A DNA stretch of 35,873 nt from JBKPCD01 sp046727175 (GTDB taxonomy: Bacteria > Acidobacteriota > Vicinamibacteria > Vicinamibacterales > 2-12-FULL-66-21), in assembly GCA_046727175.1 (NCBI GenBank), contig JBKPCD010000235.1:1-35873 (forward strand), in the 5' to 3' direction. The notes under the pieces were generated by a model. It searched no databases, was not told where the DNA came from, and saw only the letters and a list, made by a program, of their open reading frames with translations. A program made the translations under genes and the position numbers. Below are positions 28,433 through 35,687 of this stretch, piece by piece (within the stretch, counting starts at the first letter, position 1; each line of letters opens with the position of its first letter).

Positions 28433-28771
28433 TCAGGCATGGCGAAGGACGCGCGCGACGCCCTGAGTCAATCTCGACCAGCTCTCCTCTTCTAGGGCGA
28501 GCTGCTTTCGCCCGCGTGCCGTCACCGAGTAGAAGCGCGCCTCGCGCTTCTTTTCGGTGAGGCCCCAGTCCGACCGCAGCCACCCGAGCTGCTCCATGCG
28601 GTGGAGCGCCGGATAGAGCGATCCTTCTTCGACCCGCAGGAGGTCGGCGGAGACGCGCTGAATGTGTGTGGTCATCGCGTAGCCATGCATGGGTCCCTGC
28701 GAACTGAGCGTCTTCAGTACGAGCAGGACCAGTGTGCCCTGAAGGATATCGTTCTTCTGCGGTGTCGCCAT
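28433..28771 (-). CDS. PadR-family transcriptional regulator
   Basis: The 112-residue winged-helix regulator matches short acidobacterial PadR proteins. Features are QKNDILQGTLVLLVLKTLSS, GPMHGYAMTTHIQRVSADLL, the recognition and wing segment VEEGSLYPALHRMEQLGWL, and KREARFYSVTARGRKQLALE at the end. PadR proteins usually repress their own operon and the linked transport genes. It lies 15 bp ahead of the truncated ADOP gene on the same strand. Its effector is unknown. Paired CCTAGC motifs lie upstream at 28799-28819. Confidence 0.92.
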   Translation of the reverse strand: MATPQKNDILQGTLVLLVLKTLSSQGPMHGYAMTTHIQRVSADLLRVEEGSLYPALHRMEQLGWLRSDWGLTEKKREARFYSVTARGRKQLALEEESWSRLTQGVARVLRHA

Positions 28772-28798
28772 GGTAAGCGTCGGCCGGGGTGATACCTA

Positions 28799-28819
28799 CC
28801 TAGCTGGGGATCCTAGCGA
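28799..28819. promoter_or_regulatory. Paired CCTAGC motif upstream of PadR
   Basis: CCTAGCTG (28799-28806) and CCTAGCGA (28812-28819) lie about 28-48 bp upstream of the PadR ATG at 28771. They resemble the CCTAGCTA pair ahead of the PadR stub at 22491-22512. This is a candidate operator for autorepression; motif similarity is the only evidence. Confidence 0.4.
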
Positions 28820-29404
28820 TGAAGGGGGCACGCGTCAAGCAGGCGGATTCGGACGTGCGCTCAGTCGTCGAAGACCGGCAGCGGGGTCGCGCCGGACGAA
28901 TCAAGTTGGGAACATCGTCGCTGACACCCGCGTGAAAGACGATAGGTATCGAGTGACGGCCGATCCGTGTATCGACGCCGCTGGCCGTCGCTCGGTCAAC
29001 GTTTCGGATTACTGGTCGGCGTACCGCCTCGTCAGTGCCACCGCCATCGAAAAGCGCGAGCAATCGAGTACGGGCCCAACCTCTAAAGGCTTGGTCGTTC
29101 GCGGATCCCCACGATCGGCGAAGAACTTCAGCCTCGGTTCGAGAGGATTCAGAAGGCCACGACCGATCACCATACGCACGCCGTGAGTGAGCACTCGCCC
29201 GACCCAGTCCCACCACGTAATTGCAGGGGCACCCGATCACGCCTGCGGATCCACGTCAGATTGACGAGGTGAGGACGGTGACTGCATACGAACGTTGCGG
29301 ATCGAGCGTTGCTTCTAGGGCGTTCATTGAACGTCAAGCAGATGACTCGCCTGACCGCGATCCACGAACCGCGTGGTCGCGCCGGCCGCTGATATGCTTG
29401 CGCC
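28820..29404. other. Gene-free stretch
   Basis: About 585 bp contain only short frames with low protein character on both strands. No tRNA, hairpin terminator or repeat was recognised. Confidence 0.4.
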
Positions 29405-29850
29405 GTGGACCAGCCGAGCGTTGAGCTGATTGTGCGGCTGACGGCACGCGTCTCCGCTGCCACTTTTGCCGTCGCATGGCTCGCCATCGTCACCGGCGGC
29501 GAAAACATTCGGGAACGCGACGGTTGGGCGGTTGTCGTGACTGTGGCGCTGCTGTTCTACATGGCCGTCTTCATAATCCTCCGCGCCTGGGGTGACGCGG
29601 CGGTGGGGCGCTCGTCGTCGCGGAGTCTCCGTGTGACCGCCAATGTGGCCGTCTTGGCGATTGCCGTGGTGTTTCTCAACTCCTACCTCGCACGAGCGTG
29701 CGAATGCCGGTGTACTGGCTGCCGGCCGTCGGTCTTGCCGGAGTCGTGGCGCTCTACTTCGTCAGGACGCGCGGGGCGGCTCTTCCTGGCGTAGAACTGG
29801 GCACCACCTCACATCGCGATGGAGCGCTCACGCGGCGCCACGAGGGTTGA
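29405..29850 (+). pseudogene. Small membrane protein, frameshifted
   Basis: From GTG 29405, three hydrophobic segments are visible: VSAATFAVAWLAIVTGGE, WAVVVTVALLFYMAVFIIL and VTANVAVLAIAVVFLNSYL. Near 29690-29700 the frame is lost (CECRCTGCRP). Shifting frame gives a fourth helix, VYWLPAVGLAGVVALYFVRT, and a hydrophilic tail to the stop at 29848-29850. The original product was therefore probably a four-helix protein of about 148 residues. The family is not recognised. Confidence 0.55.
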
Positions 29851-30010
29851 GGACAGGGGTTGAGGCGTGCGGACGTCGGTGAGCATGCACCCATTCTCGC
29901 GCCGGACTCACGCCCGGAATGCGTAAGTTGCGATTTGCTCCTGACTACGATAGGACTCTGTACCGTGGCGTACAACGGTCAAAACGAACCCGGTCGGCGA
30001 CAGTTGATCA

Positions 30011-30196
30011 TCATTCCGATCCGTCTGCGCGTGTCACATGGACAACCCGATCGTCGCCTCGACCAGACACTTGGACGCGCCATGGATTGCAGCACACCTC
30101 GCAGTCCTGAACGAAGCTGCCGTTGACATCAGGCTCGACGTAGATTTCCAATTGCTGGCCGCAAAATGGACACGTGACTAAGAGCTCGTCTGGCAT
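30011..30196 (-). CDS. CPXCG-motif cysteine-rich protein
   Basis: The 61-residue protein starts at ATG 30196; a longer frame upstream adds residues foreign to the family. It has the hallmark CPFCG near the N-terminus and DCEVCC near the middle, with EIYVEPDVNGSFVQ between, which probably bind one metal ion. The CPXCG family is widespread, with no assigned function. It stands alone between IS debris and the DinB-like gene. Confidence 0.85.
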   Translation of the reverse strand: MPDELLVTCPFCGQQLEIYVEPDVNGSFVQDCEVCCNPWRVQVSGRGDDRVVHVTRADGSE

Positions 30197-30461
30197 TGCC
30201 GACGATCCTACTGCAGTGCTGATCCGCGAAGCGATGCATTGCACGTGTCATGTCGATCGCCGCGTGAACGGCGAAGTGCCACATGGCGGACCGACGCTCG
30301 ACCGCTGACACGCGGCGATACCATTGGACGGCTCCTGGACCGGTAGATACTCGGCGACTACTGCGTGTAATCCGACGCTCGGGCGGTTCGATTCCGTCCG
30401 GCTCACCATCCTTCGCTCGCGCCTGCCATCGTCTGCGTGAGCTTCGGATGGCGGACAGCGG

Positions 30462-31001
30462 TTACCGAACAGCGTTCATGGCTTCCGTCGACGGCGGCAC
30501 GATGCCTTTGAGCCTGAGATAGACCGCCATGTAACCGTGCTGCTCGTTGGAATGCGAAATCATGCTCACGAGCAGCGACAGCTTGGACAGCTGGAAGCCG
30601 GACTGTCCCATCTTGACCATTTCGTTCGCCTGAGCGTCCGTTAGCGCCGCGAACGCGGCGTCGCAGATCGCGAACGATTCCTTGAGCGCGGCCTGCAGCT
30701 CCCCCTTGGTTTTTCTCTTGTCGGCGTCGACCGTCTTCGAGCCGGCACCGGAGACGAGATTGCAGTTGCGCGCCTGCGCATCCGCAACGTGGGCCACCGA
30801 CTCGCCAAACGAACGCATCTCGGGCACGGGCCTGAACGCGAAATGTTCCTCCGGCATCTTTTCGACCATGGCGCTAAGGTTTCGCTTCACTGCCTCGTAG
30901 TAGTACCGCTTGATTTCGGCGATGTACGGTGACGTGGTCTGTGCGCCCGTCACGGCGGCGGCCAGGCACATGAGAGCTGCGGCGAGCATAGACCCTTTCA
31001 T
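30462..31001 (-). CDS. Exported DinB-like protein
   Basis: The protein has 179 residues. ATG 31001 has AGGAG about eight bases upstream. A signal peptide precedes GAQTTSPYIAEIKRYYYEAV. The DinB four-helix pattern follows: MPEEHFAFRPVPEMRSFGES, then VAHVADAQARN with a metal-ligand His, and near the end SMISHSNEQHGYMAVYLRLK with further His ligands. DinB-like proteins bind a divalent metal and include thiol transferases, but most are uncharacterised. Exported versions are common in Acidobacteriota. It is a single gene with no partner in view. Confidence 0.85.
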   Translation of the reverse strand: MKGSMLAAALMCLAAAVTGAQTTSPYIAEIKRYYYEAVKRNLSAMVEKMPEEHFAFRPVPEMRSFGESVAHVADAQARNCNLVSGAGSKTVDADKRKTKGELQAALKESFAICDAAFAALTDAQANEMVKMGQSGFQLSKLSLLVSMISHSNEQHGYMAVYLRLKGIVPPSTEAMNAVR

Positions 31002-31168
31002 CGATAGGCTCCTTCCTGTGGCAGCTGAAGACGGAACGGTGACGCGTGAGGTTGGCGGTCCTCACGCGGCAGAACTCTACCTATGTAGAATTCAACTGTC
31101 AACCCAAGCTCGGACCCTGTTGGCGCTGTGAGCTCGGCGCGGCTGGCTCGCTCGTCGGCGACCGGGCG

Positions 31169-32302
31169 CCCGTACTGTCCGAAAACCGTATCCACGTCCT
31201 TTGTCGTAGACTCCGGGTGTGCTTCCGCTGTACTTGATCGTCGCGGCGTTGGTCGGCTGGCTCGAACGGAAACAGCGCGACGTCATCGAATTCCTGCGCA
31301 AAGAGAACCGGGTCCTGAAGACGCAACTGCGCGGCCGGCGGATGCAGTTGAGCGATGACGAACGTCGTCGTCTCGCCGTGATCGGTTACCGTCTCGGCCG
31401 TCGGATCCTGGCGGAGGTCGCGACGATCGTGACGCCGGACACGATTCTCCGGTGGCACCGCGAGTTGATCGCGCGAAAGTGGACCTATGCGAAGTCCCGG
31501 CCCGGGCGACCCGGCCTGCAGGTGAAAATACGCCGTCTCGTAGTCCGGATGGCGACCGAGAATCCGAGCTGGGGCTACACACGAATCCAAGGCGCACTCA
31601 AGAACCTCGGCCATCGAGTGGCTCGATCGACAATCGCGAAGATCCTGAAGGAACAGGGTATTCCGCCGAGCCGCGAGCGGCCGATGGCGTGGCGCACGTT
31701 CTTGCGTGCCCACTGGCCTGCGCTGTTCGCCGCGGATTTCTTCACCACCGAGGTCTGGACTGTGCGCGGGTTGGTCACCTACTACACGGTGTTTGTCATC
31801 GAACTCCACTCACGTCGTGTCCATCTGCTCGGCTCGACGTTGCATCCGGACCGGGCGTTCGTGCTCCAAGCGATGCGCCACCTGACCAACGATGTCGATG
31901 GGATTCTCCGCAGGAATCGCATGTTGATTTGCGATCGGGATCGGAAGTGGAGCGCTGCGGTCGAGGACCTGCTCGCAGCAGCAGGCGTCCGGGTCATTCG
32001 AACACCGCTTCTGGCGCCCAACTGCAATGCGCACGCGGAGCGGTTCGTCCGCTCGATCAGAGAGGAATGCCTCAATCGCGTCATCCCGCTCGGTGAACGC
32101 CATTTTCGGCGGACGCTGGCCGAGTTCGTCGCCCACTATCATGGCGAACGGAATCACCAAGGGCTGGACAACGAGCTGATCGATCAGCCGCCACGGCAGC
32201 GCGCCGGCGGTCGCGTTCAGCGGCGCGAACGCGTCGGTGGACTTCTCAGTTACTACTACCGAGCCGCCGCGTAACGTCAACTCAGTTTTCGGACATTACG
32301 GG
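31169..32302 (+). mobile_element. IS element, type A, intact copy
   Basis: The 1134-bp element runs from CCCGTACTGTCCGAAAA (31169-31185) to TTTTCGGACATTACGGG (32286-32302), inverted repeats with one mismatch. It contains a complete transposase gene. It shares ends and protein with the damaged copy at 5857-6998. No clear target-site duplication was seen. It is the best candidate in the window for a currently mobile IS. Confidence 0.9.
31219..32274 (+). CDS. Integrase-core transposase, type A, intact
   Basis: The protein has 351 residues from GTG 31219. The N-terminal coiled or helical part is VGWLERKQRDVIEFLRKENR. The helix-turn-helix region runs through TIVTPDTILRWHRELIARK and WGYTRIQGALKNLGHRVA, then PMAWRTFLRAHWPAL leads into the rve core. 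Catalytic residues are in LFAADFFTTEVW (Asp), LICDRDRKWS (Asp) and NAHAERFVRSIREECLN (Glu). It ends in VGGLLSYYYRAAA. The full reading frame and inverted repeats suggest an active element. Confidence 0.9.
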   Translation: MLPLYLIVAALVGWLERKQRDVIEFLRKENRVLKTQLRGRRMQLSDDERRRLAVIGYRLGRRILAEVATIVTPDTILRWHRELIARKWTYAKSRPGRPGLQVKIRRLVVRMATENPSWGYTRIQGALKNLGHRVARSTIAKILKEQGIPPSRERPMAWRTFLRAHWPALFAADFFTTEVWTVRGLVTYYTVFVIELHSRRVHLLGSTLHPDRAFVLQAMRHLTNDVDGILRRNRMLICDRDRKWSAAVEDLLAAAGVRVIRTPLLAPNCNAHAERFVRSIREECLNRVIPLGERHFRRTLAEFVAHYHGERNHQGLDNELIDQPPRQRAGGRVQRRERVGGLLSYYYRAAA

Positions 32303-32640
32303 GTGCAGGAGCGCGTACTGCCAAATCCGCATGCTGCGTGCAATGCGGCGGGAACTGGAAACGGGATTACGGTCACTTCTACCCGGGCACGCCGGGGGAA
32401 ACCCCTCGATACAGCCAAGGAGCGGCCTACGAGTAACCGCGCCAGTTCCCGACCCTACCAACCCTCATCGCACATTCTTCTCTCGGGCGACCACATCTTG
32501 CTGCAGGCGGACCGGGATGTCGACCCGATCCAAGGCCACTCTGGCACTTTTGCCTTGTTCACCCCCATTGGCGCCTCAACCAGCGCTACAATCTGCCGTC
32601 GCGCACCATGTAATTTCCGTGATCACCGGAGGTCGATCCC
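32303..32640. other. Upstream region of mannonate dehydratase gene
   Basis: The 338 bp contain no convincing gene. The ribosome site GGAGG at 32628-32632 serves the gene starting at 32641. A TACAAT hexamer at 32587-32592 could be a -10 box, but no matching -35 is seen. Confidence 0.4.
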
Positions 32641-33738
32641 ATGGCTCACGACGACATCGGACGCCGCGACTTCGCACGTGTGACGGTCGGCGCGCTCGCC
32701 GCGGCAGCGCTTTCCCGCACGACGATTGAGGCGCAACCGCCGAAGGTCACCACGGGCATCAAGCTGTGCGTGCAGGGCGCCGCCAAACCCACCGACGAGC
32801 AGCTCCTCTTCTTCAAGCAGATCGGCGCCGCGTACGCGAGCGTCGCGTCGACGCCCGACCTGCGCACAGCGGACGGCTTCATGCAGATCAAGAAGCGCTA
32901 CGCGGACGCCGGCATCACGGTGTGGAACATCGGCAACACGAGCGTTCACAACATGCCCGAGGTCACGCTAAACCTGCCGGGGCGCACCGAGAAGATCGAA
33001 GAGTACAAGCAGTACCTGCGCAACCTTGGAAAGGCCGGCATCCGCTATACCACGTACGCGCACATGGGCAACGGCATCTGGACGAGCGGCCGGCAGGACG
33101 TACGTGGGGCGTCGGCGCGCGAATTCGATCAGAACAGTCCGGAGGCCCGCGGGAACTGGGACGGCAAAGTCTTCGCCGGACCCCTCTCGCACGGCCGCGA
33201 GTTTACAAAAGAGGAGATCTGGGAGAACTACACATACTTCATCAAACAGGTCGCGCCCGTAGCCGAGGAGGTTGGCGTCCACGTCGGCATTCACCCTGAC
33301 GATCCGCCAGTGCCCGTGCTCGCCGGCGTGCCTCGTTGCATCTTCAGCAACTTCGAGGGCTACAAACGGGCGATGGAGATCGCCAACAGCTCCAACGTCG
33401 GTATCTGCCTCTGCTGCGGGACATGGCTCGAGGGCGGCAAGAAGCTTACCGGGAAAGATCCCGAAGAGATGATCCGCTACTTCGGGGCGAAGAAGATCTG
33501 GAAGATCCACTTCCGTAACGTCAGTGCGCCGTTGCCGCACTTCGTCGAGACGTTCATGGACGATGGGTACTACGACATGTGGAAGATCATGAAGGCCCTC
33601 CGCGACGTCTCGTTCGACGGCATCGTCATCCTGGACCACAGCCCGACGATGGTCGGTGGGAATTACGCCCAGACGGCGTACGGGTTCGCGTACATGAAGG
33701 CCCTGCTCAGTCGCGCGAACGCCGAGGCGAAGGCCTGA
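32641..33738 (+). CDS. Tat-tagged mannonate dehydratase (UxuA-like)
   Basis: The protein has 365 residues, with GGAGG eight bases before ATG 32641. A twin-arginine signal (GRRDFARVTVGALAAAAL) precedes a TIM-barrel of the xylose-isomerase/UxuA type. Family motifs are VGIHPDDPPVP, ICLCCGTWLEGG (metal-site Cys), WKIHFRNVS and VILDHSPTMVGGNYAQT. UxuA dehydrates D-mannonate to 2-keto-3-deoxygluconate in hexuronate breakdown, normally in the cytoplasm. The Tat signal implies folded export here, so the real substrate may differ. An EthD-like stub follows 15 bp downstream, probably its original operon partner. Confidence 0.85.
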   Translation: MAHDDIGRRDFARVTVGALAAAALSRTTIEAQPPKVTTGIKLCVQGAAKPTDEQLLFFKQIGAAYASVASTPDLRTADGFMQIKKRYADAGITVWNIGNTSVHNMPEVTLNLPGRTEKIEEYKQYLRNLGKAGIRYTTYAHMGNGIWTSGRQDVRGASAREFDQNSPEARGNWDGKVFAGPLSHGREFTKEEIWENYTYFIKQVAPVAEEVGVHVGIHPDDPPVPVLAGVPRCIFSNFEGYKRAMEIANSSNVGICLCCGTWLEGGKKLTGKDPEEMIRYFGAKKIWKIHFRNVSAPLPHFVETFMDDGYYDMWKIMKALRDVSFDGIVILDHSPTMVGGNYAQTAYGFAYMKALLSRANAEAKA

Positions 33739-33753
33739 GCTGCGGGCCTACGC

Positions 33754-33850
33754 ATGGTCAAACTGGTGTACTGCTTCGCGAAGCGACGCGATCTGTCTGT
33801 CGGGGAGTTCTCGCGATACTGGCGGGAAGTCCACGGCCCGATTGGAGCCC
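33754..33850 (+). pseudogene. EthD-domain protein cut by an IS end
   Basis: ATG 33754 begins MVKLVYCFAKRRDLSVGEF and continues SRYWREVHGPIGAL, the typical start of an EthD-type ferredoxin-fold protein (KRRxxLSxxEFxxYWRxxHGP). At 33851 the sequence switches to the terminus of a type B IS, and the fused frame ends at 33900. Only about 33 residues of roughly 100 remain. EthD-like proteins accompany various degradation genes; their role is poorly known. Confidence 0.75.
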
Positions 33851-33912
33851 TGTACTCCGCAAGAAATCACGCCGCCACCGGCGCGAGCCAATACTCGTGA
33901 TGGAGGCCGCCG
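33851..33912 (-). mobile_element. Type B IS terminus
   Basis: It starts with TGTACTCCGCAAGAAATCAC, the same element end as at 2601. On the minus strand it encodes the transposase tail LLGGLHHEYWLAPVAA, matching AGLHHEYRLEWVAA. The homology ends near 33912, where a plus-strand fragment of another transposase begins. Confidence 0.75.
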
Positions 33913-34223
33913 AGGAGCACATTCAGGTCATTCGGACGCCGTTTCGGGCCCCGCAAGCGAACGGCGTGGCGGAGCGGTTCGTGCGGACTGTTCGCACCGA
34001 GTGGCTCGACTGGCTGCTCATTCTGAATCCCCGGCATCTCGAGCGAGTCCTTGCTGACTTCGTGGATCACTACAACGGGCACCGGCCTCATCGAGCATTA
34101 GCCCTCGATCCGCCGCATCCGGTACGTTTGGCGTTCGCCCCGACGACGCAGTGGAGTGAACCTCGCGTCCAGCGCCGCGAGCGCCTCGGCGGTTTGGTCC
34201 ACGAGTATGTCCTGGCGGCGTGA
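33913..34223 (+). pseudogene. Transposase C-terminal fragment (type D)
   Basis: It encodes the last 100 residues of an integrase-core transposase: HIQVIRTPFRAPQANGVAER with the catalytic Glu, FVRTVRTEWLDWLLILNPRH, DHYNGHRPHRALALDPP, and a normal end RRERLGGLVHEYVLAA. The two catalytic Asp residues are missing. It is joined head-on to a type B terminus. Confidence 0.75.
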
Positions 34224-34246
34224 CCGGTTCTCTGCACCCTACACGC

Positions 34247-34603
34247 AGTTCGTTTCCTGATCGCGATCACGACCGTAAGTTTAGCGGCAGCTTCGACGCG
34301 GTGTTCGAAGCCCAAGGCATCCGAATCATTCGGACGCCCATTGAGGTACCTGAAGCGAATGAACTCGCGGAACGGTTCGTTCGGACCGTCCCGTCCGAGT
34401 GTCTGGATTGGTTGCTGATCGTGAACGCACGTCATCTCGAGCGCGCGCTCACGGCATTCATTGCTCAATACAACGGCCATCGACCTCACCGCAGCTTGGA
34501 TCTCGCGCCGCCGAACGGCCGGCCGGCGATTGAGCACTGGACCGGCAAGCAAGCGATGGCGGTGAAACGCCACGATCGTCTCGGCGGGCTACTCGACGAG
34601 TAG
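34247..34603 (+). pseudogene. Second type D transposase fragment
   Basis: It starts at the second catalytic Asp region (FPDRDHDRKFSGSFDAVFEA). It runs through IRIIRTPIEVPEANELAERF, where the family has EANGFAER, and DWLLIVNARHLERALTAF, to VKRHDRLGGLLDE. It is related to, but not the same copy as, the fragment just upstream. A short region around 34224-34250 joins the two. Confidence 0.75.
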
Positions 34604-34639
34604 AGCGAGCGGCTTGAGATCGAATTTGTGCACCGTACA

Positions 34640-34810
34640 CGCCAGACGCGAGCGTCGGTCCTGGGATTCCCGAGCCGTCAGCGTTGACCGTGTCGCGATC
34701 GGCCGGCCACCTACTTCCGCCCGGATATCGAGTCGCTGCAAAACCAATTCTCGGTCTCTATCCCGAGTACCCGCTCGAACCGGCGGCGGCGTGATTTCTT
34801 GCGGGGCACA
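34640..34810 (+). mobile_element. Type B IS 3' tail
   Basis: The plus strand reads PDASVGPGIPEPSALTVSRS and HLLPPGYRVAAKPILGLYPE, then a stop at 34792-34794. This matches HASLGPGIPEPPAIMVSPSA and LPPGPRVAAKPILAGLHHE of the 2617 copy. It ends at 34810 with the complement of the TGTGCCCCGCAAGAAATCAC terminus. It is a further relic, opposite in orientation to the end at 33851. Confidence 0.78.
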
Positions 34811-34921
34811 CTGGTCTGGCCATTCAAGCAACCATTATTCCGTTCGACGGATCGGGCCCTTACCCAGTCTGACGGTCGTTTCAAAAACAGATCCTATCAA
34901 CACCCCTACGACTGGCCGAAG

Positions 34922-35257
34922 CTATCCGAGAATTTCGTTCAGGCCGTCGAGGACTCGTCCGAGTTCCTCGTCTGTGGCCCTCGCCAACCGTTTGCCGATT
35001 CGATCGACGGAGAGTGTACGAATCTGGCTAATCTTGATCCAAGATCGCCTATTGAGACCCGCGGCCTTGCTTTCGAGCGTGAGGGGGAATCCCGCGCGGG
35101 GCTCCTGACTGGTCATGGCGACAGCGATCACTGTTCCCGATCGATCGTTGAACACGTCATGGCTCAGGATGAGTACTGGCCTCTTACCGGCTTGTTCATG
35201 GCCGCGCACGGGGTTCAGGTCGGCCCACCGCACTTCGCCTCTCAGTATTCGGGCCAT
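34922..35257 (-). CDS. mazF: MazF/PemK-family mRNA interferase toxin
   Basis: The 111-residue protein is normal for MazF. Motifs are GEVRWADLNPVRGHEQAGKR with the conserved Arg, PVLILSHDVFN, and AVAMTSQEP with the conserved Thr/Ser, followed by the C-terminal helix region ISQIRTLSVDRIGKRLARA. MazF toxins cut mRNA at short sequences. ATG 35257 lies inside the antitoxin gene (16-bp overlap), so the pair is translationally coupled. It is about 435 bp left of the right att repeat. Confidence 0.9.
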   Translation of the reverse strand: MARILRGEVRWADLNPVRGHEQAGKRPVLILSHDVFNDRSGTVIAVAMTSQEPRAGFPLTLESKAAGLNRRSWIKISQIRTLSVDRIGKRLARATDEELGRVLDGLNEILG

Positions 35258-35505
35258 GAATCCAGCACGTCAACGAGACCTTCGTCGGCGAGGCGTTTCT
35301 CTTCCGCGGGATTCAGCTTCGCTGCCTCGCGCGCGAGCCGCGTTCGTGCCATGCGCTGCAACTTGTCGGCTAGGGCCGCTTCCACGGCCTGGCTACGATT
35401 GCGGAATTTATGCTTCGCAACGAGTTCGTCCACCTGATCCAAGAGGTCGGCGTCCAGCGTGAGGGCGACCTTCGCTTTAGGCATCGTAGTATGATAATAC
35501 ATCAT
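35242..35505 (-). CDS. mazE: MazE-like ribbon-helix-helix antitoxin
   Basis: The 87-residue protein from ATG 35505 is supported by GGAGG about nine bases upstream (35515-35519); a second ATG at 35484 would give MPKAKVALTLDADLLDQV directly. The ribbon-helix-helix fold is clear (KVALTLDADLLDQVDELVAK, FRNRSQAVEAALADKL), and the acidic C-terminus (EEKRLADEGLVDVLDSWPEY) would wrap the toxin. An inverted repeat at 35488-35508 overlaps the 5' end of the gene and is the likely autoregulatory operator. Confidence 0.88.
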   Translation of the reverse strand: MMYYHTTMPKAKVALTLDADLLDQVDELVAKHKFRNRSQAVEAALADKLQRMARTRLAREAAKLNPAEEKRLADEGLVDVLDSWPEY

Positions 35506-35508
35506 ACT
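35488..35508. promoter_or_regulatory. Palindromic operator of the mazEF pair
   Basis: AGTATGAT (35488-35495) and ATCATACT (35501-35508) form a perfect 8-bp inverted repeat around AATAC. It overlaps the first codons of the antitoxin. Ribbon-helix-helix antitoxins bind such short palindromes to repress their own operon. Confidence 0.6.
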
Positions 35509-35587
35509 TGGTGTCCTCCGCTAGGGTCTGTCCGGGCAGGCGGCGGGCCGTCTGGCGATCATCCGCGAGTCCGACCTGACTTCAGGA

Positions 35588-35609
35588 CAGTGAACAATCA
35601 GTGAACAAT
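35588..35609. repeat. Tandem 11-bp direct repeat near att
   Basis: CAGTGAACAAT occurs twice back to back (35588-35598 and 35599-35609), about 85 bp from the right att repeat. It could be an arm-type integrase or excisionase binding site, or chance. Confidence 0.45.
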
Positions 35610-35687
35610 TTTGTCCCGAACACCAAGTAACAAGAGGCTCCCACCCGAGCTACACCCACGAAGAACCCGCGAGGCCGAAGACTGGCA

